Shown here in pieces: positions 48,507 through 61,185 of a stretch of 64,000 nt of DNA. The position numbers and the translations under genes are program-made. The first letter of the stretch is position 1, and each line of letters starts with the position of its first letter. Origin of the DNA: Anarhynchus alexandrinus. Lineage: Eukaryota > Chordata > Aves > Charadriiformes > Charadriidae. Below the pieces are notes generated by a model that searched no databases, was not told the DNA's origin, and saw only the letters and a program-made list of their open reading frames with translations. The stretch covers positions 6,601,159 to 6,665,158 of the forward strand of contig VUYV01000007.1 of assembly GCA_008711295.1 (NCBI GenBank), written 5' to 3'.

Positions 48507-51500
48507 CCCCAAAGCAAAATGAAATATTCACGTTGCAGCTTTTGCTTCTGGAAATCCCCCGTTTAGGTCCTGAATGAGTCAGCCAAAATGGTGACCTTGG
48601 AAGTATGATGGGAATGTCATCGGACGTAAAAGGAGCGCAGAGCAGCCCAGCTGCAGCCCGGGGCAGCGCGTTGAGCCAGGAGCTGACGAGCGCAAAGGTC
48701 CGACCGTGCTGCAAATGCTCCGGTACGAGGGGACTGCTGCTTTCCAGCAGAAAGGTGCAGCCAAGGCGCCTGCGGGGAAATAGTCCCTCGGGGGCTGCAA
48801 CCTGCACGAAAGCAGTCCGTCACACCCAGCATCCATAGGGATGGGTAAGAAGCAGGTTGAATGAATGTTTTGGGAGAGCTATTTCCATTTTAAGCGGGAT
48901 TTTTCAAGGTTTTGGGGAAGCTAACCCGATGCCTCGTGCTTTGAAGCAAATAGAGAAAGAAAATCCAGGCAGTAATTTTTGGGCCAGAAAAAGTTCCTCA
49001 GAAAAATGTCCTGGCAAAACAGAGCTCGTTTTTGGATCAGCTCCACCCACAGAAGCAGGTGCGTAAGCGTGTTATTAATGAATTACAGCAGAGTTGTTGC
49101 CAAAGGGAGAAGATATAGGAAAGGAAGCTGGACCTTAACCACTGTTGGGAGAGAAAGCTCAGACCCTGCAAATGCGCATCCAAAGTTGGTTATCTGCACA
49201 GAGCCCGCTCCTTGAAATAGGGGCTGGTTGGGTACATGTTTCCTCCAGCTTTGCAAACCTTCACCAGGGGATGACCTGTTGATGGCCGGTTACCCTTCCT
49301 TCCTTTTAGACTGAAAAATCCCCTGCTTTCTCGGAATGGGGGAGCAAGAACGGGGGGCGGGGAGCAAGCAAAAATCGGGATGAAATTGCAACGACTTTTT
49401 TTCCTTAAAAGGTTTCTTTGGTTGCTAAGGGGAAAATCCAAACAATACATCCAAGCCAAACCTTGGTCAACACCGAGAAATTACATTACGGATGTACCCT
49501 AGGAGTTATCACCGTCACACCTGATGTTCAGCAGCTCCCTAACCGCAGGATGGAGCGTGACTTCTTGCCGGAAAACCCCACTGACTACAGCCACGTTGGA
49601 ATAAGGCATCGAGTACCTCCAGGGCTTGGCGTTAACGGACGAGGCCAGCCTCCAGCTGAGGACGCAGCTGGGCACGTTGCTGCAAGAGAACATTAGCGTC
49701 AGCGCATTTACCCCAGTTTGCCAATCCACGTTTTTTATTCGACTCCTGGTTTCTCCGGAAAGCCGAGGCCGGGCTGCATACTTTGGAGAGATAAGGGTAA
49801 AAAGGAGTCCCTATAATCTCACGCTGACCTCAGCAACGGTGTCTCACTTATACCTTCTCTTTAAAGGCTATATGCATGTTGCAATTGGCTGCCCGGTCTG
49901 CCCCGTACCTCCTCCACTCCAACTCTGTCTTCCTTAAGAGCAGGAGCAGGAGATAAGTGCTTAATGAATTAGCAGAGCACATAGTTTCCCTGCAAGAAGC
50001 ATCTCTCCGGGTTCCTGCCAGATGCCGAGCCTCTCCCCCGCGCAGACCGCCCTCGGAGCCAGCCCTGAGTTATCGGGGGATTTCAGAGACTTCCCACCGC
50101 GGCACCAGCCCTGCAGACAAGGAACCTGCAACCTCTCCACCTCCCAAATGCAAGTGCAGCTTCTCACGCCTATTTGCAAGGGAGAAGGAATGATGGTTTG
50201 GGGGGAAAAAGCCCTTGGAGACTTGCTGTTGCCCCAGACCATACAGAAAAAGGGCTCCATTGAGTTTAGGGCTCTAACGAGGAGCCGGCTTCGTTAATGC
50301 TCTGAGCAGAGGAAGGCATTGGCCTGTATTTCTTAGGTCACAGCAACAGCAGAGGAAGTCTGGCAGGGCCATGATGTGGGATGGAGATTGCTCTCCAGGG
50401 TGACTCCAAAAGGCAATAAAAAAGACAATAAGGAGAAAGATAATAAAACCCTCCAGCTTTTTATTTTCTCCCTGCAACGTCGGGCTTTTCAGGAAGGTCT
50501 AATGTTTGCCTACAGATTTACTGTCCCCCAGGCGCAGGGTGCAAAGGGACAGTTGACATTACTTGGCAGCTCCTGCGAAGGGCTGCGTAGCTGTGACCTA
50601 CCCAGTGGCTGGCAGCGAGGACCAGCCAAGGCAGCTTTACCATCGAGCTGATGAAAAATAGGCCATTCGATAGAAAGAAGGTTAGAAGTCTCCTTTCCCT
50701 GAAGAGCCCTAAGAGATCATCTGCTCGCACGGGACCTTAAATCAGAATTATTCCTGCTGGAGGCAGCTTTTTCTCCCTACAACAAACACCAGCTCGTTCC
50801 GCTGGGAATAGGAAGGGCCCTGGACAAACAATGCCACAACCTCAGGGCATCCAGCTGGCACATCACCGAGCATCCTCAGGGTAATAAAAGCTAATGCTGG
50901 CTTCTCCAGAGGCCAAGAGCAGCTCCATTTGTTCTCCTTGGCCTCAACCATGTCGGAGCCTCCAGCCCCTGATGCACCCACCGCCCAGACCTCAGCTCTG
51001 TCCCATGAGCTCACATTGAGCGCATATAGAGGGAAAAAAGCCTAAATCCCAAGCCAGCAGGCAGGAGGATGGCTGATACACCTTGCTTGATGACCACCAC
51101 TCCTTGGAGGTCTTGGCTGGTCCCATGAGAGTCCCATTAACTGGGAGCCAGGACAGCAGGACCTGATTTTCAAGACTGCTCCGCAAGCCAAACCCACATC
51201 CACAGCAGTTTTGCATTTGCAAAACAAACCTGCGGGTGAGGAGGGACAGCAATGAGTCGCTCCCAAGGAAGTATCCTTAAACGCACCGTGTCACCCCAAC
51301 AGCTGCCGCGGAGGTGACAGCCCCGTCGAGGCACCATGATAACAATAACTCCAGCGGCTTCTCTGTCAGCATGTTGAATTAATACTCTTTGAACCGGCCT
51401 CCGCTATTGCATCTCCTGGCAGGACCCACGACAGTCGGCGTAATTTATTGTTTCTGTTGCATGCTCGTTTGTATTCCCAAGCAGCCCTGGGGAGTAATTT

Positions 51501-53035
51501 CTCAGTGAGTGGACAGCTGCCGGGGGAGAGGCGCAGAGCCGGGAGCCTGAGATCGAGGAGGGGACGTGGGGAAGCCTGGGCAGGGTGGCTGCGGCAGGAC
51601 CCATGGACACGGAGAAGCCGCAGGAAGAAGCTCCAGGAGCATCATGAGACAAGGCACTGCTGAGCAGCCAAATTTTCAGTGATGGCACCCACCCAATCGC
51701 ATGAAGCTCTGCCTCTCTGCCAGGGCCACCTGACTTTTATGGGGCAGTAGGGTCCAGCAAGTAGAAACAGGGCAGAAGCCAGACTGGATGAGACCGTATA
51801 GACCAATATTGACTCCAACAAAGCAGGGAATAGGATAATCATATGATACCTGTCCCTAATATCGTCCTAGCCTTCAACTGTCTCAGACTACTTGAGAGGA
51901 TGCATCTCAGCAGTTCAGAAACCACACGGTGAAAATATAAGTAGCTCTGTGAGCTAGGAAGCCAACAAAGCGTGGTCTCATTGTCGGCTTCTCTGGTGGC
52001 CAGCCTGAGACATATTTTGGGCAAAGCCTTTTCCAGGCTGGGTTGTTCACACTCCTCCTTCCCCTGCAGGGTGTCTGGTATCTCACAGGAACTGTACTCA
52101 GGCCCGCTACCTGCACTGAAGATAAAGGTGATGCTCTTCCCTACCCACTTACCCACTTTCAAAAATGCACAAGAACCTCTGGTCTCCAACATCTCCATCA
52201 TTCCATTAAAACCCACTCAAATTGGGTACCAGATCTGGAAGCGGTGAAGGAGGTGGAAGGGTTGAGTCAAACCTGAACACCAACTCTGCACCAGAACACT
52301 GAATTTCTGTCATCTTTCCAAGTCCAGGCCATCCAAACTCGGGTGCTGCACATCCCCCTGGGGTGCTCCTGGAGGAGAACCAAGCTTGCGCATCCAGCCC
52401 TTTGCTGACACTGCTCTGAGGCCAGCAACGTGGAGGGATGGGCTGGGTATGGGATTCAGAAAGAGCAAAAAACATCTTCTGAGAGGAGTTTCTGAGTTTC
52501 ATTTTCACCCTGAGGCAGTCTGAACAGTTGGCACTTCGCTTTCTTCTCTTTTTCCCTTTGGAACAAGAATGCCTAAATATATATTTGGAACCATTGGAAT
52601 GTTTTGTTCCAGGGCAATTGAAATATTATGCTAATATTAGAGGTACCGCGTGACTATAGAATTACACGTACATCAATATGAAACGAGAAGGCTCAAACGG
52701 GCCCCTCTTTCATATTCTTCTCTCGACATTTTTCAGTGAAACGAAGGCATTTCCTGCAAAGCACTCGATCGCGGCAAAGCTATTTCCAATGGTAAGCTGC
52801 TCTGCCTGGCGAGCTCCAGCCACAGGGAACACGGAATTACATGGATAATGGCCAACATCATGACTGCCGGTGAAAACATGGCACATGGCCTGCCCAAGCT
52901 GTGCATTACTGACTGCTCTGGAGGAAACTCCTCAAATACCTAAAAAGCAAACATTTGTCCTCACTCAAGACAAAGAGGATAATTCCTGGGTTTATTCTCT
53001 TTTGTTGTTTTGTGGGAGTTTTTTTTGTTCTTTTT

Positions 53036-53053
53036 TGGTGGTGGTGGTGGTGC
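53036..53053. repeat. (GGT)n trinucleotide microsatellite
   Basis: About five or six GGT units after a T-rich stretch. It produces a valine run in one frame at 52870-53175. Confidence 0.9.
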
Positions 53054-53566
53054 TCTCCAACTATCTAACCAGAAAGTCAAAATCCCTCTCCACCTTCCTT
53101 GCAAGGCACCTTGACCGCGTTCGCTGGATGTCCCACGGTGAGATGTCTGCACCGCGCCGGAAGTGGTCTCATTAACACGCTCCAAAAAAGGCTGCCAGAA
53201 ACGCTTTGTAGCAGCGATCGTATAGGAAATTGGGAAAAGACACCCAAGAAAAAAATAAAAATCCATCCCTTTTAGCTATACGGTTCTGTCCACGGTTGAA
53301 AAACACATTAATCTCGCAGAACACGGCCAGCAGACAGGAGCCAAAAGGTTGACACTGGGGTGTGGTGAAGGGGAGACATATTTACATGCTATTGCTCAGC
53401 AGGTCACAGCAACAGGATGCTGATAACATCCTGCAAACTTCCTCCCTCAACTGCCGTGGAAAAAAAAAAAAAAAATGGAATAAAATGATGGCCCCGAGGC
53501 ACATAATGACCAGCCAACCATTCACAAATTCACCTTCTGGGAACCCGGCATTTCGGAGCAGACTGG

Positions 53567-53705
53567 CGGACGCGTCGCTTTTCTCTCGTTATAAAGGAGA
53601 GGACTTGAAAGCAAGGAAAACAGGGCAGGGGCAGCGGCGAGCTCTGCGGCCGGCAGGACGACGGGGTGACGGGCCAGCGAGCGCGGCGCTGGCACGGTCG
53701 CTCCT
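53567..53705. other. CpG-rich patch
   Basis: About sixteen CpGs in 140 bp, clustered at 53625-53705. It lies inside a 198-codon frame (53362-53958) that has lysine runs from A tracts at both ends and no recognisable domain, so I regard that frame as spurious. Confidence 0.4.
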
Positions 53706-54699
53706 TTTATTGTTCCAGATGTATTTTAAATTGACCAGCACTAGAAAAAGAGGCTTTTTAATAGCCGGGCTTACATGCTTCCCTCGTCCTCTAGACAACG
53801 GAGTTCAAAGAGGTTCAGAGCCACGTCACGCTCTCAATGACACCGATATAAATCCCGACGAAGTCAAAGCAACAGGCTTAGCCGGAGAAGCACAGCGGAC
53901 TTCCACAAAAGGCAGGGAGAGGAGCAGATTCTTATCTTTAAAAAAAAAAAATCCATAAAATTCATTTCATTTAGACTTTGACAAGAGATGCGCGGGAATT
54001 CGGCGGTGCGGTCAGGCTGGGGGGAAGGGAGGGGGCAGCAAGAGGAAAATTGTTTGCCAAGAGCACCGGGGGGATTTTTTTTTTTCTGCCTTCCCAAATG
54101 AAAACACAAAGGCGTCCTCAGAAAGAGAAAAAAACCTGCCGGCAAAGAAAAATGGCTGAGAGTAAAAATCTTAATTTATCACGGTTTGAGCAAAATCATT
54201 TCCTCCGACAAAGTCACTAAATTACAATCCACTCCAATCACGACACTCGCTTGGATTTTAAACCAAGGCAGAGTGTAAAAAGGCTCTCCGAGAGATGCCA
54301 GGGCATTCACAGAGCTCAGGGAAGGGGCCTTTACCTCCGAACGTGACTCGTTTCCCTCAGAGCTTGCACAGCCCACTTCCAACCATTTCTTCTGCGTATT
54401 TAACTCCCCCCCCCCCAAAAAAAAAAAAGAATCCTAAATATCAGTTACAAGAACTCTCCGGTTGCAAGAGCTCCTATTCAAATAAATAATCCATCCTCTG
54501 GGCGGGTAGCAAAGCCAAAGGTGGGACTAGACATGTTTTGGTTGTGGTCCCACTAATTTTAATCATCAAGGGTTGCTCTTCACCCTCGAGCAGAGCCCTG
54601 CGGAGCCGGTCCGATTACACCTCTGCCGGGGGCTCTGCTTTCCTTTATTTGCTCCGATGCTATGATTACCGGGGGTGGGATGGGGTGGTGATGCTAAGT
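53706..54699. other. Unique non-coding DNA
   Basis: No gene is recognised. A run of eleven C is followed directly by twelve A at 54406-54428. Other A runs lie at 53940-53951. Confidence 0.5.
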
Positions 54700-54900
54700 C
54701 TGGTGGGACCGCCACCACCGCATGTCACGTAACACGGGGGGGGAGAGGGGGGGCTGCCCCACGAGGCGAACGCTGGGCAGGGGGCTGCTCCGGCCAGCGG
54801 GGACCCCGTGCACGGCGCCGCACGAGCCTGCAGCCCTTCGGCCTCGGCTCACGCATCTTCGCTGCGCCCCAGCGAACCTCCGCTCCCCAAGGCGAAATAA
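54700..54900. promoter_or_regulatory. CpG island candidate with G-runs
   Basis: I count about 21 CpGs between 54721 and 54900, among the densest stretches of the window. It begins with long G runs (54736-54744 and 54748-54754). Several frames of 87-111 codons are open on both strands, as expected for high GC. The density suits a promoter or other unmethylated element, but no transcript evidence can be read from the sequence. Confidence 0.4.
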
Positions 54901-57724
54901 AAGCTCGTCTGCAAATACGCATTCTTGGAGTCTCGGTCTCAAATCCTGGTCTGTTTTGCCAAATTCTGGAGAAATGAAACATAACCACACCTCTTCGTTA
55001 GACACACATAATGTATACGCCTATACGCGTGCGTGTACATATATTTCCTTTCGATAGTGAAGCTGCATTTTGGAGCAGATCCAGGATGCCGTCCCCCTAC
55101 GTTGTTTGGGTTTTTTTTGGAGAGGGTGCCTGCAGCACTGCAGCATCTCACAAAGCCCGCTCTGTCGTTTTTACTTTCTCCCCCCCAAAACGCTCCTGTG
55201 AAAGCGAGACCTGCCCCGGAGCAAGTCTATCTTCTGCTTGGCCACTCGGAAGACATTTTTTTTCTTTGTAGGAACCGTGGCCATTTATCTTGGCAGGGTC
55301 TCCGTCGCTGGCCTGGCACACCGCCTCTGCAAAACGATACCTCGCTCAAGTCACCCACGCACTCAGGTAGTGGGGCCTTTTCACCCGTGGAAGGTTTCCA
55401 GCTCCACCTACGTGCCTGCATTTATCGCCGCCCGGCTCCTGGATGCTTCTGGTGGTGGGGCTGCAAAAAAAATAAGGCAAGGTTTGTGAGGAGAAGGGAT
55501 TTTCGCCCACATGGAGGAAATTGGGTGGTGGTACTGCACTTTTTCTTGCCTTCCTGGCATCTTTTGCGTCCCCACACATCAGTTTTGGGGTTTGGCCGGC
55601 AGCTCAGCAATGACGACTCTGCAGTAAGAAGAACCCCCCCAACCGGCACCGTCCCACATCTTCCTTCTCCCACCCATCAGTCTGTGTTGAGAACATCTCC
55701 CCTTGAGCTCATCACAGAAAATTAAGGACCAAATGAGGCTGATACCATCTTCTGGTGGGTCACCCACTCACCAAGATTCTCTTCCTTCAGCTGAAACTGG
55801 GATCACAGCGTGCCCAGTAAGCGCTGACAAGCTGGGGCTCGTTCCCTCTGGGGCTGGCTCCGTTTTCTGGCTGAAGCCTCGAGCGACACCGCGATTTGCC
55901 CTGTTTCATTTTCAGGTCATCACTCCCGGCGCAAGAAGAGGGAAGCAGAGCTGCCAGACCTGCTTACGCTCCGCAGACCCGAGTGGGAGTCCCGGGGCGA
56001 GCACGTGGGGACCAGCGTGGCTCCACAGCGGCTCCTCGCTCCCATCACAAGTCACGATGCAAATCCACCCAACACGGATTTGGTGCAAGCTGAATGCAAA
56101 GGTAAGCGAAAGCTTTCTCCGCATCTGCGCCGGGTTTTGCTGCATTTCTGTTCATCAGCTTCCAGCCACGGGTATTTTGGGAGGACTTTTGTTGCAGGTT
56201 TGTTCTTTGTAAGGGCCAGATCCTCCCGGGTGCCGCATGCAATGAGCGGGGAGCATGTGGCAGCGAGGAGCGTGATGGAGAGCGTTTCTTATTGTGAAAA
56301 CTGGATTTAATAAAAATAAATGGCTTTGGCAGCTCAAACATTCCCCCCTTGCTGCTTTAGTGCCAAAGGAGGTGACATAAACAGTAATTTCATCTGCCTC
56401 CTCTCCCCACGCACACCTACCCAGACTAAACGCAGGGAAGAAAAAAAACCTCATTGCTGAGAAATGAGCTCAGATCAAAAAAAATGGGTTTCTTTCTGAT
56501 TTGGCTAAGAGGAAAAAAAAATCCAGGAGAAGAGAAAGGTCTCAGGGGTGGAAAAAAACGGGATCTGCCTCCTCCCAGTTTTGAAACGGCCAAGAAAGGT
56601 CTGTGCTGAGCGGTGAGTTAATACGTGAGCGCCGGGGAGCTCGGCGGTGTCCGGGGGTGCAGGTCCTGGGGACACAGCCCTGAAACACCCTACGGCTATA
56701 GGGTCCCAGCAGTGCATAGGGGTTACCGCAGCATCAGGAGCTCCCAGCCACGAGCTGGGTACCTGCCTTCACACTTTCCCCACGGAGAAGTGGCTCCTGG
56801 GATCCTCCAGCTCCAGTTTTGCTGCACGTGGTGTCTGCTTTCCAGGCAAGACTAGAGTTTGGAAGTCTCTGGCACACTGGGAAAATAACTTTTAAGAAAG
56901 GGCTTTTTCAGACGCTCGATGGTCACGGATAATGTTGTTTCAAATATAAAAATAAGGCCCCTATAGCACACCTCTCCCTATGGCACAGCGTTTGCAAGCA
57001 CAGTGGGGGAGAAGAGAAAGCTGGAGCCTTAAAAGGGGGAGCAGTGACAAAGAAACTGATCTGTGGACATGAAAATGAGAATTAACAGAGAATAAAATAA
57101 AAGGGGAAGGAGGAATAAAAGCAGAAGGAGCTTCTTTACCACCATCCTGTTTCCTTCCCCAGAGAATGCAGGTATTCTCTTTCCCTGGATCCAAACTCCC
57201 GAGGCAGAACCAGAAGATGCTCATAAGCGCTGGTGGGGCTGACAGGAGCGGGGCAAGGGCTGAAGAGCCCTGGGCCAGGATGATGGCACCCATGGGGCCC
57301 TGTGGGGCACATGGGAAAACCCTGCTTCACCCAGACACTTCCAGCACATCGAAACAGCAGGGAAAAGTGCAGCTCTGCAGGCGGATCCCTACTCTGGGTG
57401 AAGCAGGGTGAGAGGTTTAAAGCCCCAGCCAGAGGGTTTGCTGGTCCTGCCCATCCAATGCATCCATCTCCAGTGCCTTGCATGGACAAAGTCCCAGGGA
57501 AGAGCCATTTCCATCCACCTCCGCCTTTCCTCGGCCAGCTGGCAGCAAAGCAATGCTGCTCAGCTCGGGTGGGATTAAAAAAAATAAATAAATAAATATT
57601 CCCTTGCACAGCAACGCAGCGCCCCGGCCCCTTCATGCACCGAAAGCGTTAGGTCTCTGCAGCTGAACTTCAAGCCCCAGGAATGCGATTGTCACCGAAA
57701 GGGGAAACGGCTGGGGACACTGTC
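54901..57724. other. Unique non-coding DNA
   Basis: The longest frame of the window, 230 codons at 55033-55725, lies here. It has no recognisable domain, overlaps frames on both strands, and crosses C-, G- and T-runs, so I do not call a gene. Positions 56990-57135 are purine-rich on the plus strand. An (AAAT)-type run lies at 57576-57598. Confidence 0.5.
57576..57598. repeat. A-run with (AAAT)n
   Basis: Eight A residues followed by about four AAAT units. Confidence 0.9.
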
Positions 57725-57945
57725 CCGATTGCTATCTGGCCGCCCTAATTAACGCCTTTGAGCGGCAGCCAGCCGCTAGCTGAAAAGTGAACTTTCCTCT
57801 GAACTCCATTCCTCGCGCCAGAGGGAGCTTGTCGGCCCCTGCCTCGCGTCCCCGCGCCCCTTATCTCCCCCCGGAGCTTTCCTGTTTACATTTCCCATTA
57901 GATTACTGTAATTAATGCAATAACAGCAAATACTGTTTGGGAACG
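57725..57945. promoter_or_regulatory. CpG-rich to A/T-rich element with forkhead and homeodomain motifs
   Basis: A CTAATTAA motif (57745-57752) and a CpG-rich stretch (57765-57870) are followed by TGTTTACA at 57883-57890, a consensus forkhead site, and TAATTAATGCAATAACA at 57909-57925, which contains homeodomain-type cores. The sequence is unique and free of repeats. Function is inferred from motifs only; conservation was not tested. Confidence 0.3.
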
Positions 57946-59217
57946 GGGCTGGCTACCACTCGGCGGAGGAGGGCTGGGTGCTGCCGGCAGGGATGAGCAG
58001 CGGCTCCCGCAACACGGCTTTGCGGTGGGATTTGCAGCTGCTCAGCCCCGCACCCGGAGATGCTCCTTGAGCTGCACCAGTGCATCTCTGATCCCAGGAA
58101 GTTGGGGTGACGCTCCTCCCTGTAAAGCTTCTCGCAAGTTTGGCTGAAGGTTTATGTCCAGCGGGAAGCAATCAAGCAACTCAAAATGCAACCGAGCCCG
58201 TCTGTAATACGCCCAGAGGGGTCTGGGTGGGCGGCAGGGGAGGAGATGCAACCAGCTGCTGTGCTGGGGGGGGTCTTTTTGGGTGCACACCCCAAAACCA
58301 TCTCCAGGGCTGAGGCTAGCCTCGGCACTAGGGGAGCACCTTGGGGTAAAAGCAGTGGGCACTGTAAAACATCGCAAAGAGGTGCTCCCTGCCTCTGATC
58401 CTGTTAATCCTTCAGGAGATGCAGTTGATACCCAGTGTACAGAACAGAACTGTGGGTATTTGCAGTTGTGTGTCACAGCGCTGCCTTTTCTCAGAAAATG
58501 GCCAATTTCTCCCCATTCATCCCCTCCCCCCAATTTTACCCCACGGACAAAAGCACAGGCACTGGGCACGGCCGCTGGCGTCTGTCCGGTCCGAGGGCAG
58601 GGGAGGGAGGACAGGACAGTACCATACACTTAAATACAGCCTTTACACGACATTTTCTTCCACTCCTATTTCCCCAGATACCTCAATCTTAAACAAAACA
58701 AGTCACAGGGCATCTCCGCTCTTGGTCTAGGAGTGGGTCAGGCTCAATTACCACCGGTCATTTTCTTGGAGAGGAGGAGAAGAAGAAAGAGCAACCTGCC
58801 CCGATTTCCCTGCACCCCTCATTTCCCCCCCTCAGGAGAAGACCCCATTACTCCATACCGCTGCTGTGGGTCCCGATAACAGCCGATGCCGTTCCCTCTG
58901 ATGCCGACAGGCAATCGTCTGGGGGAAACCGGAGTCATAAACCCCATCCCTCGCCCTTAATTGAAGGCGAGCCCTGTGCAGATCGCTATCTGAATCAAAG
59001 TCCCCCAGCTGATGTATGGGCTGGGCTGTGTGTCAGGGACCCTTTGGTGGAAACAGCCCCCTTGCTGTTATATGGCACCCAGGGGAACTGTAGCTATCGG
59101 CTTTCCAGACCTCTCCAGTCCTGGGGGATTTAGCAGGGGGGGTGTCAGAGGGAGGCTGGGAGCTGCGGCACATCTGTGCTCCCCCTCATCGACACGTAGG
59201 TAGCAGGCTAATAGGTG
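57946..59217. other. Unique non-coding DNA
   Basis: No gene is recognised. A 195-codon minus-strand frame (58042-58629) overlaps several plus-strand frames and has no known domain. A G-run lies at 58264-58273. Confidence 0.5.
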
Positions 59218-59335
59218 CTATATAAAAGCCCAAGAGAGGGTAGGGGGGAGATATGTATCTTCAAGGAGGGAGGAAATTTAGCAGGAGGGTGAAGTAAAAC
59301 GAGAAGAAAAAAAGAAATAATAAAAAAAACACACC
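59218..59335 (+). promoter_or_regulatory. Consensus TATA box followed by a purine-rich tract
   Basis: CTATATAAAAG at 59218-59228 fits the TATA-box consensus well. The following 100 bases are strongly purine-rich on the plus strand, ending in A-rich sequence at 59310-59333. A transcript would start near 59248-59253, but there is no recognisable exon, no CpG enrichment and no clear initiator, so this may be chance. Confidence 0.2.
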
Positions 59336-60149
59336 AGGCTTTGAAATCAAAGCCCTGGTTGATCCCGTCTCAGGGCTGGGAGGTGGCCTGTGGAGCAGAT
59401 GAGCAGGGAAAGGTGGGCTGCGAGGGGAAACCTGCCCCTGGGATGGGGATGTGGTTATTATTAATACAACTTTTCGGTGGGAAACACCCAGAAATCAAGG
59501 TAGGCTGGCTCCTGTGCCCCGACGGAGCCACAAGTGCCTGCGCTGGTGACTTCCAAGCATGTCTCCTTTAGGAAAATCAATTTGGCCCCAGTGCCTGTGA
59601 GTTCTCCTGCTTGACTGGTAGCCCCCAAAGCATGGCTGTTCAGCCTTTATCAACATAAGGCAGAAGCAAAACAGAAATAGGCCCAAATCTAAAGGGATGG
59701 GGAGAGCATCTCATGCCTCAAAATCCAGAAAAGAGCAAAGCTGCATTCTGCTCTTGGCCCACAATACTAATTTTCTCAGTAACTCGCCAAATTATACAGA
59801 TATACCCTACAACATTGCTGCTTGGCACGTACTTCTCTCCGGACTCCATTTTTCTAGCACATTCAGTTCATTTGGGTTTTTTTGCCTTCCACGTGATAAA
59901 TCCTGCTCATTCTCTAAGTGTGATCAAAACAGACACTGCAGTCTGCTGCCGTTCCCCGGATTTCTTGCCCGTGGGTGATCTCTCACGCGGGGACCCTTTG
60001 CAGCTGCCAGCCGCTGCCACCCTTATCCCCGACATAAACCTGCCACCTTTCACTTCAGGCACTGAAAACAACATTTCCCTTTGGAAACCCCATCCGCTGC
60101 CAAGGCAGAAGGGTTTGGAAATAACCCCTCTCGCTGCTCTCGTTTGCTG
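59336..60149. other. Unique non-coding DNA
   Basis: No gene is recognised. A 202-codon plus-strand frame at 59713-60321 overlaps a second plus-strand frame in another phase (59697-59978) and a minus-strand one, and shows no domain. Confidence 0.5.
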
Positions 60150-60860
60150 CGCTTGCGTATGTTCCCCAGCGGGAAGATTTGCAGCTCGCAATGTCAGCGG
60201 CACTGACCCCGCTGCAGCTCCTGACCGAGCCCCCCGCCGCCGCCGGTGTGATGTGCGGCACGCTGGCTGCCCGAGGGTCGCCGGTTGTGCTGGAAGAGAA
60301 TCAACTTATTTGCAAGGATGAGCGAGGGAATCGCTGATCCTGTTTTTCCCCCTCTCTGGTTCTGCAAGCAACGCGCCTCCCCGAGAGCTCTGCAAAGCTT
60401 TAACTCCTCCAGCTGGAAAAAGCGTGAACCGTGATGGTTGCTGCTGGGGCAATATATATTTCCCCTTCCACCCACCCGCACGGCAGGGTCAAGAGCCTGC
60501 GGGTCAGCCCAGACAAGCTGAGGATGCTCACAGCTCGCTGCCCGGCTTGCCTCCAGCCCCGCAGCTCACCGCATTTCTCCTGCACGTCCCCCCGCCCCGG
60601 CGAGAGCTGCTCTCTGCTACCGATTTAGGATGGCATCCAAATCCTTTGGAGCCAATGGCAACGGCTGCGGCAGGAGCAGAGGCTCTGCTGTCAGAAGGGA
60701 GAGGGTGAGGACCAGGAGTGCGACACGCTCAGGCGCTGCCCCGTGCCCTGCATGGCGCTGCAGGGAGATGCTCTCGCGGGCAGGAGGTACCCTTTGGCGG
60801 TATAGCTTGGGTTTGCCTGCGCCGGTTGCTAAGGGCAGCCTGGAGGAGCTAAGCTGCAGG
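60150..60860. other. CpG-enriched region
   Basis: CpGs are enriched in several clusters (60180-60300, 60475-60605, 60715-60830) with less dense spacers. A 114-codon frame with a methionine start at 60630-60974 gives an arginine-rich then leucine-rich sequence I cannot assign. It is the only frame here that I would test for transcription, but nothing else supports it. Confidence 0.35.
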
Positions 60861-61185
60861 CGAGCCCTTGAGGATGTGGTGAAATTATACAGCTCGTTTG
60901 ATGAAATCATACCCTTGCTGGAAAATGACAAATCCAGCAGCACAACAAATCCTGCCCGGGGGCTCGAGGATTAGATTAAAAACACAGCGGCCACTTGACG
61001 CACAGCGCCGACTCCGTATAAATTCCGGCTGCTGGTTCACAGCTGCCCGTTCATCTGTGTACTTGCAGATCTTGTGCCAGATGAGGAATTGTCTGCACCG
61101 CTCCACCCTCCCGCCTCTGCATCGCCACTGCTCCCCAGGCAGCAGCGTACAAAGCCAAGCGACCACACACTCAGCGCAGGGGCTG
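60861..61185. other. Unique DNA next to the minisatellite
   Basis: No recognisable gene or repeat. The right part (61115-61185) already contains AGCGCAG- and CACACTCAGCG-like words that may be decayed edge copies of the adjoining array. Confidence 0.4.

Larger units (their letters stand above)
47507..53566. other. Unique non-coding DNA
   Basis: No gene is recognised in about 6 kb apart from simple repeats listed separately. Overlapping frames of 90-125 codons on both strands occur at 48451-48838, 49418-50297 and 51839-52508, none with a recognisable domain. Positions 52570-52680 are A/T-rich. An A16 run lies at 53460-53475. Confidence 0.5.

Noticed and set aside
53362..53958. 198-codon plus-strand frame
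   Set aside because: It begins and ends in A-runs giving lysine stretches, its middle is a CpG-rich patch with few stops, and no domain is seen.
55033..55725. Longest open frame, 230 codons on the plus strand
   Set aside because: No recognisable domain, several overlapping frames on both strands, and the frame crosses T, C and G runs. Length alone is expected by chance in GC-rich DNA of this size.
58042..58629. 195-codon minus-strand frame
   Set aside because: Overlapped by several plus-strand frames in a GC-rich stretch; no domain recognised.
59713..60321. 202-codon plus-strand frame
   Set aside because: A second plus-strand frame and minus-strand frames overlap it in other phases; no known family or splice pattern supports it.
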